Below are positions 14,559-17,405 of a stretch of DNA of 17,405 nucleotides, piece by piece (positions within the stretch are counted from its first letter, which is position 1; every line of letters starts with the position of its first letter). The stretch is from positions 1 through 17,405 of the forward strand of contig DAHWTK010000026.1 of the NCBI GenBank assembly GCA_027328825.1. Direction: 5' to 3'. Origin of the DNA: Nitrospirota bacterium (GTDB lineage: Bacteria; Nitrospirota; JACRHJ01). The notes under the pieces are model-generated. The model saw only the letters and a program-made list of their open reading frames with translations, did no database searches and was not told the DNA's origin. Both the position numbers and the translations under genes were made by a program.

Positions 14559-15770
14559 CTATGACTTCCTTATCACCACCGTCGTATTATTTCCTCCGAA
14601 GGCCAGGGAATTCGATATGGCCGTCCGCACATTGGCCTTGCGGGCCTTGTTAGGCACGCAGTCAAGGCCGCACTGCGGGTCCGGGTTCTCAAAATTTATA
14701 GTCGGCGGGATTATCCCGTGAAAAACCGTCAGCACCGTTGCCACGGCTTCAAGTCCGCCGGCGGAACCGAGGCAGTGCCCGATCATGGATTTAATAGAGC
14801 TTACCGGAATATTCCGCCCGCCGAATACCATCTTTATCGCCGCGGCCTCCGCCGCGTCGTTGAATTTCGTAGCCGTCCCGTGCGCGTTGACATAATCCAC
14901 ATCGTCCGGGCCAATCCCGGCGTCATAAAGCGCAGCGAGAATTGTCCTTGCCGCGCCTTCTCCGCTTGCATCGGGCGCAGTCATATGATATGCGTCAGCC
15001 CCTATCCCGTACCCGGCTATTTCGGCATAAATCTTCGCGCCGCGCGCCAGCGCGGAGTTCATTTCTTCCAATACCAGTATTCCCGCGCCTTCGCCAAGCG
15101 ACAGACCCTTTCTTCCGGCATCGAAAGGCCGGCACGGCCTATCGTCCACCGCACGAAGCGAATTAAACCCGGCATACGTAAGCTCACACATTGCATCGCT
15201 GCCGCCGGTAATTACAATATCGGCATCTCCGCTTTTTATCCAGTCCGCGGCATATCCGACAGAAGTGGACGAGGACGAACATGCGGTTACCACAGTGGCG
15301 CGCGGGCCTTCCGAACCGAATTCCTGCGCGACATAATCCGTCGTAACGCTTGGGGAAAACGGAATAAGCCGGGAAGGGCGGGGTTTATGCAGGTTAAGAT
15401 ACAGGTCGCGGCGGTATTTTTCGCCGGATAACATGCCTCCGGCGCCTCCGCCAAGGCATACACCGATTCGTTCCGGGGCGAGTTTATCAAGGTCAAGCCC
15501 GCTATCCCGTACAGCCTCCCTCGCCGCAATCAGCCCGAGCTGATCGCAGCGCGACATGCGGGACAGCTGCTTTTTTGTAAAATATTCAAGAGGTTCAAGC
15601 CCCTTGACCTGCGCCCCGATATGAGTGCGGTATAAAGATGTGTCGAAGAGGTCAACCTGACCTATCCCGCAGCGTCCGGAAATAAGACCTTCCCAGAAAT
15701 TTTTTGTCGTCATGCCGAGCGCGCTTACAACGCCCAGTCCGACAACGGCTACCCTCTTTCGGCTTATCAT
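14559..15770 (-). CDS. fabF: Beta-ketoacyl-ACP synthase II (FabF-type), catalytically complete, first gene of the lipid operon
   Basis: This decarboxylating Claisen-condensation enzyme extends acyl-ACP with malonyl-ACP. The 403-residue length is normal for FabF. The catalytic triad is complete: C164 in VVTACSSSSTS, H297 in NAHGTATKFND, and H332 in IGHCLGSAGG, together with K327. The N-terminus RVAVVGLGVVSALG and the late GGNNTTVVIRKS ending are family hallmarks. No strong Shine-Dalgarno precedes the ATG at 15770, but the leader from a consensus promoter at 15818-15846 ends here. It is first in the nine-gene minus-strand operon and is followed by a dead homolog. It is therefore more likely a dedicated KS-alpha than the housekeeping FabF, for which neighbours such as acpP, fabD or fabG would be expected. 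No ACP gene is in the window. Confidence 0.94.
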   Translation of the reverse strand: MISRKRVAVVGLGVVSALGMTTKNFWEGLISGRCGIGQVDLFDTSLYRTHIGAQVKGLEPLEYFTKKQLSRMSRCDQLGLIAAREAVRDSGLDLDKLAPERIGVCLGGGAGGMLSGEKYRRDLYLNLHKPRPSRLIPFSPSVTTDYVAQEFGSEGPRATVVTACSSSSTSVGYAADWIKSGDADIVITGGSDAMCELTYAGFNSLRAVDDRPCRPFDAGRKGLSLGEGAGILVLEEMNSALARGAKIYAEIAGYGIGADAYHMTAPDASGEGAARTILAALYDAGIGPDDVDYVNAHGTATKFNDAAEAAAIKMVFGGRNIPVSSIKSMIGHCLGSAGGLEAVATVLTVFHGIIPPTINFENPDPQCGLDCVPNKARKANVRTAISNSLAFGGNNTTVVIRKS

Positions 15771-15817
15771 TACGGATGCTCTGTTTTGGCTGTAAATACT
15801 GCTTTTTAAGAAGTTCG

Positions 15818-15846
15818 ATTATATTATCGGCACTGTTTGGTGTCAA
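15818..15846 (-). promoter_or_regulatory. Full-consensus sigma-70 promoter of the ketosynthase/radical SAM operon
   Basis: On the minus strand TTGACA (15846-15841), a 17-nt spacer and TATAAT (15823-15818) match the sigma-70 consensus at all twelve positions. The predicted transcription start near 15811 gives a leader of about 40 nt before the FabF ATG at 15770. I see no other convincing promoter within the nine genes, whose spacing suggests a single transcript. Confidence 0.85.
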
Positions 15847-15902
15847 GGAGTTTCAGGGAGCTATTTTCTTGACTTTATTAATATTTATCCTGCTTTAAAA
15901 TC

Positions 15903-15931
15903 TTGACAGTTCTCAAACAGCCTGTTATTTT
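15903..15931 (+). promoter_or_regulatory. Sigma-70 promoter of the ferritin-like gene
   Basis: TTGACA (15903-15908), a 17-nt spacer and TATTTT (15926-15931) lie 39 nt before the ferritin-like ATG. A second, poorer TTGACT at 15869-15874 lacks a well-placed -10. The promoter is back to back with that of the minus-strand operon, the -35 boxes being about 57 bp apart. Confidence 0.65.
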
Positions 15932-15969
15932 TAATTTATAACCGTTAAATTTCAGAAAGGGGGAGTTCC

Positions 15970-16410
15970 ATGGCTGGTAAAAAAGAGGATATGGTCAAGC
16001 GGCGTGCCAATTTCGACAAGAACATCGAAAAATGGATTGAAATCGAGGAGTTGACAATCGGGAGCTGCGATGCAATATTGAAAAAATCGAAAAGCCCGGT
16101 CGTAAACGCGCTTATGAAAGCCGTAAAGATGGACTCACAGAAACACAAGGAGCTTCTTGGGTTTGTCCAGCAATGCCTGGACGGCACTATCACCCTGACA
16201 CCGGAGGAACTGGCTACGGCTTCCGACCTCATCGAGGCGCACGTGAAGTATGAGCGGGACGCCATAGTTATGGCCGAAAAATCGCTTGAGGACAGCAGGC
16301 ACTTTGTCATCAACCAGGTGCTGAAGTATATTCTCGAGGACGAACGCAAGCACTTCTCCATGGTTACGGATATGAATTCATATAAATCGCATATCTATCC
16401 ATACGCTTAA
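15970..16410 (+). CDS. Ferritin-like four-helix protein (rubrerythrin/DUF-type)
   Basis: The 146-residue, charged, mostly helical protein has the pattern of a ferritin-like diiron fold. Candidate ligands are E26/E27 in helix A, D55-S-Q-K-H59 in helix B, E95 (HVKYERDA) in helix C and E125-R-K-H128 in helix D. Helix D has a proper ExxH. Helix B has S56 where the ExxH glutamate would be, so the metal site may be modified or lost. There is no rubredoxin-like CxxC tail, so it is not a canonical rubrerythrin. There is no signal peptide, so it is cytoplasmic. A strong ribosome-binding site (AAAGGGGGAG, ending 4 nt before the ATG) and a good promoter suggest high expression. A role in oxidative-stress or metal handling is a family-based guess. 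Confidence 0.75.
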   Translation: MAGKKEDMVKRRANFDKNIEKWIEIEELTIGSCDAILKKSKSPVVNALMKAVKMDSQKHKELLGFVQQCLDGTITLTPEELATASDLIEAHVKYERDAIVMAEKSLEDSRHFVINQVLKYILEDERKHFSMVTDMNSYKSHIYPYA

Positions 16411-16432
16411 GCGGCGTCGGCCAACTTTTGAA

Positions 16433-16461
16433 TTGACAAAAAGCCACGGATACATTATAAA
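16433..16461 (+). promoter_or_regulatory. Sigma-70 promoter of the small basic protein, -10 inside an inverted repeat
   Basis: TTGACA (16433-16438), a 17-nt spacer and TATAAA (16456-16461) make a strong promoter. The -10 box coincides with the outer end of the left arm of the 16-bp inverted repeat at 16456-16496, and transcription would start inside that arm, near 16468. Confidence 0.7.
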
Positions 16462-16496
16462 ATAAGCGGCCTTTTTAACAGGCCGCTTATTTTATA
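16456..16496. terminator. Perfect 16-bp stem-loop with T-rich flank between the ferritin-like and small basic genes
   Basis: The left arm (16456-16471, TATAAAATAAGCGGCC) pairs perfectly with the right arm (16481-16496), leaving a 9-nt loop TTTTTAACA. The GC core AAGCGGCC/GGCCGCTT followed by ATTTTATA fits an intrinsic terminator for the ferritin-like gene. In the opposite direction it also has a T-rich tail. The promoter of the next gene overlaps the left arm. Confidence 0.7.
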
Positions 16497-16499
16497 TCC

Positions 16500-16504
16500 G
16501 GAGG
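16500..16504 (+). promoter_or_regulatory. Strong ribosome-binding site of the small basic protein
   Basis: GGAGG ends 4 nt before the ATG at 16509, with an A-rich spacer. It directly follows the right arm of the stem-loop, so the hairpin leaves the ribosome site exposed. Confidence 0.8.
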
Positions 16505-16508
16505 AAAA

Positions 16509-16760
16509 ATGGCAAAGAGCGAAAAGAAAAAAATAGAGAAGAAAAAAACGGAGATACCCGCAGAAGAGAAGAACGGGCTTAAGGCAAAACTTAAAGAGCT
16601 TAAAGGCGAAAGAGACGCCGCACTGTCAGGGAAGGACAGAAAAAAGGTAAAGCTCGCGCGCCAGAAGATGAAAAAGATTAACCTTAAGCTAAAGCGCGTG
16701 ACGGTTAAGGCGGAGCCGCCGAAAGACGAGGAACCGAAAAGCGAAGAAGCAGCCGGATAA
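16509..16760 (+). CDS. Small lysine/glutamate-rich hypothetical protein (83 aa)
   Basis: I do not recognise the family. The protein is 83 residues, dominated by Lys, Glu and Ala, and very basic over residues 1-68. There are KKK runs at 6-8 and 11-13, and a predicted helical or coiled segment at about 21-60 (NGLKAKLKELKGERDAALSG then KDRKKVKLARQKMKKINLKL). The short tail is acidic and proline-rich (PPKDEEPKSEEAAG). There are no cysteines, no membrane segment and no signal peptide. A strong promoter, a GGAGG ribosome site and low-complexity basic composition fit a well-expressed nucleic-acid- or ribosome-associated protein, but this is inference from composition only. It has good start signals and is far more likely to be the coding frame than the Phe/Ser-rich antisense frame. 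Confidence 0.75.
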   Translation: MAKSEKKKIEKKKTEIPAEEKNGLKAKLKELKGERDAALSGKDRKKVKLARQKMKKINLKLKRVTVKAEPPKDEEPKSEEAAG

Positions 16761-16852
16761 GCATTATGCAGTCTGGCCGGGTTCGGAACGCTTGCTATCA
16801 TTGCCGGTAAATCTGGGGCACGAAAAGCAAAATAAACACCACGCGGGGTTGC

Positions 16853-16893
16853 CGTTTTCAATCCCTGCCCACCCTCAGGGAGGGGCGAAAACG
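16853..16893. repeat. Two-tier inverted repeat upstream of tRNA-Val
   Basis: The outer arms CGTTTTC (16853-16859) and GAAAACG (16887-16893) enclose the inner arms TCCCTG (16862-16867) and CAGGGA (16876-16881). An 8-nt loop and small internal bulges remain. The element lies 15 nt before the tRNA. It could be part of a longer tRNA precursor, a small structured RNA or a degenerate dispersed repeat. I see no convincing tRNA promoter in 16761-16908. Confidence 0.4.
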
Positions 16894-16908
16894 TGGTAAA
16901 ACTTATAT

Positions 16909-16984
16909 GGGCGGGTAGCTCAGTTGGGAGAGCAACGGCCTTACAAGCCGTAGGTCAGCGGTTCAAGCCCGCTCCCGCCTACCA
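16909..16984 (+). tRNA. tRNA-Val, anticodon TAC
   Basis: The 76-nt sequence folds as a standard cloverleaf. The acceptor stem GGGCGGG pairs with CCCGCCT (one G-T pair at 1-72). The D-arm is GCTC/GAGC, the anticodon stem ACGGC/GCCGT encloses the loop CTTACAA with anticodon TAC, and the T-arm is AGCGG-TTCAAGC-CCGCT. Discriminator A and the CCA end are encoded. It reads valine GUA codons and wobble partners. The neighbouring integrase makes it a likely attachment site. Confidence 0.97.
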
Positions 16985-16992
16985 ATAAAAAC

Positions 16993-17024
16993 AAGGGGTT
17001 ACGGCATCCGCCATAACCCCTTTT
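16993..17024 (+). terminator. Intrinsic terminator after tRNA-Val
   Basis: AAGGGGTTA (16993-17001) pairs with TAACCCCTT (17014-17022). The stem is extended by GGC/GCC beyond one mismatch, and the loop is ATCC. A run of T follows on the plus strand, and a run of A precedes it, so it can also stop transcription from the integrase side. Confidence 0.85.
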
Positions 17025-17032
17025 AAGTTCAG

Positions 17033-17052
17033 CGTAACATTTTCGTAACATT
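17033..17052. repeat. Two direct copies of CGTAACATT, period 11
   Basis: CGTAACATT occurs at 17033-17041 and again at 17044-17052, about one helical turn apart. The pair lies between the tRNA terminator and the 3' end of the integrase gene. Direct repeats with a one-turn period next to an integrase and a tRNA could be arm-type or accessory-factor binding sites of an attachment site, but two copies are too few to prove it. Confidence 0.4.
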
Positions 17053-17075
17053 CTTATTTCAAAAAATCCCGGTCA

Positions 17076-17405
17076 CTACCCGATTTTTGCCTCAAGCAAC
17101 TCCACCGCCTTCACCTTATGAGACGGGGCGAGGTGGGCATATCGCAAGGTCATGGTAAGCGTCTTATGGCCCAATAGTTCCTTCACGGTGGTAATATCTA
17201 CCCCGGCCATTACCAAATGACTGGCAAAGGTGTGCCGGAGGTCATGGAAATGGAAATTGGTTATCCCCGCCTTCTTGCATGCGCTCAAGAACGAATGTTT
17301 GATATCCGTGAAGGGTTTCCCATCCTTGTCATGGAAAACGTGCCTGTGGCCTTCCACGTTGTTAAGGGCAAGTTCCTGTAACTGCGCCCGGAGGGGCCCG
17401 TTTAT
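17076..17405 (-). CDS. Tyrosine recombinase/phage integrase, C-terminal part (runs off right edge)
   Basis: The frame is open to the right edge and gives the last 109 residues of a site-specific recombinase that breaks and rejoins DNA through a tyrosine. Visible parts are the catalytic HxxR box HDLRHTFASHLVMAGVD, the downstream histidine in ELLGHKTLTMT, and the nucleophilic tyrosine in LRYAHL, with R-H-Y correctly spaced. The first catalytic arginine and the core- and arm-binding domains lie outside the window. An internal GTG at 17357 is not a true start, since the frame continues upstream with no stop. The stop lies about 90 bp beyond the tRNA-Val 3' end and the gene points towards the tRNA, so this is probably the integrase of an element inserted at or near this tRNA. 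XerC/D is less likely in this setting. Confidence 0.92.
   Translation of the reverse strand: MNGPLRAQLQELALNNVEGHRHVFHDKDGKPFTDIKHSFLSACKKAGITNFHFHDLRHTFASHLVMAGVDITTVKELLGHKTLTMTLRYAHLAPSHKVKAVELLEAKIG

Noticed and set aside
14718..15431. Plus-strand ORF (237 aa) opposite fabF
   Set aside because: It is antisense to the complete FabF active-site region, and its composition (Arg-rich, many Gly/Cys) is typical of a shadow frame.
4046..15770. Carotenoid biosynthesis cluster, suggested by two CrtI-like genes
   Set aside because: There is no phytoene synthase, prenyl diphosphate synthase or cyclase. The partners are ketosynthases, a thioesterase and radical SAM enzymes.
13260..15770. Aromatic type II polyketide cluster, suggested by the KS/dead-KS pair
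   Set aside because: There is no ACP, cyclase or aromatase, and the lost Cys is Asp rather than the usual Gln. The other genes do not fit aromatic polyketides.
16487..16861. Minus-strand ORF (124 aa) opposite the small basic protein
   Set aside because: Its Phe/Ser repeats arise from antisense lysine codons, and there is no start signal. The plus-strand frame has a strong ribosome site and promoter.
17076..17357. Independent short integrase-like gene starting at GTG 17357
   Set aside because: The same frame is open to the right edge with no stop, and the first catalytic arginine is missing. It is the C-terminal part of a longer gene.
1..17405. CRISPR arrays, rRNA genes, insertion sequences
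   Set aside because: No regularly spaced repeats, no rRNA-like sequence and no transposase or terminal inverted repeats were seen.

Overview
The window looks like chromosomal DNA of a moderately GC-rich, probably diderm and oxygen-sensitive bacterium. Most promoters I can see are sigma-70 type. The cobalamin-dependent radical SAM enzymes and the BioW route to biotin fit anaerobic lineages such as Nitrospirota, Desulfobacterota, Omnitrophota or Planctomycetota. The sequence alone does not decide between these.

Layout from left to right. (1) At the left edge, on the minus strand, is the N-terminal third of the Clp N-domain region of clpC, with a near-consensus promoter. (2) Divergent from it is a tightly packed plus-strand operon, bioB-bioW-bioF plus a FabG-like reductase (510-4049). 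It takes pimelate through pimeloyl-CoA and 7-keto-8-aminopelargonate, and BioB does the final ring closure. bioA and bioD are not in the window. (3) Converging on it, with a 4-bp overlap and no visible terminator, is a roughly 11.7-kb minus-strand operon of nine genes (15770 down to 4046). In transcription order these are: an active FabF-type ketosynthase, a second ketosynthase that has lost all three catalytic residues, a phytoene-desaturase-like FAD enzyme, a hotdog thioesterase, four B12-binding-domain radical SAM proteins, and a second phytoene-desaturase-like FAD enzyme. Genes overlap by 4-14 bp or sit within about 60 bp of each other. One promoter (exact TTGACA, 17 bp, exact TATAAT) lies ahead of the first gene.

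(4) Divergent from that operon is a ferritin-like four-helix protein, then a very basic small protein whose promoter is embedded in a perfect 16-bp inverted repeat. (5) A tRNA-Val(TAC) with encoded CCA and its terminator follow. (6) At the right edge is the C-terminal part of a tyrosine-recombinase integrase running towards the tRNA, so the end of the window is probably the edge of an integrated element.

The most interesting part is region 3. Its content is a KS/dead-KS pair, CrtI-like enzymes, several B12-radical SAM enzymes, a thioesterase and a nearby FabG-like reductase. It is not a carotenoid cluster, because there is no prenyl or phytoene synthase. It is not an ordinary type II PKS or fatty-acid operon either. 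In content it resembles the loci proposed for ladderane lipid synthesis in anammox planctomycetes. I infer that it makes an unusual, radically modified fatty-acyl or polyene-derived lipid. No ACP or dehydratase is present, so those would have to be supplied from elsewhere.
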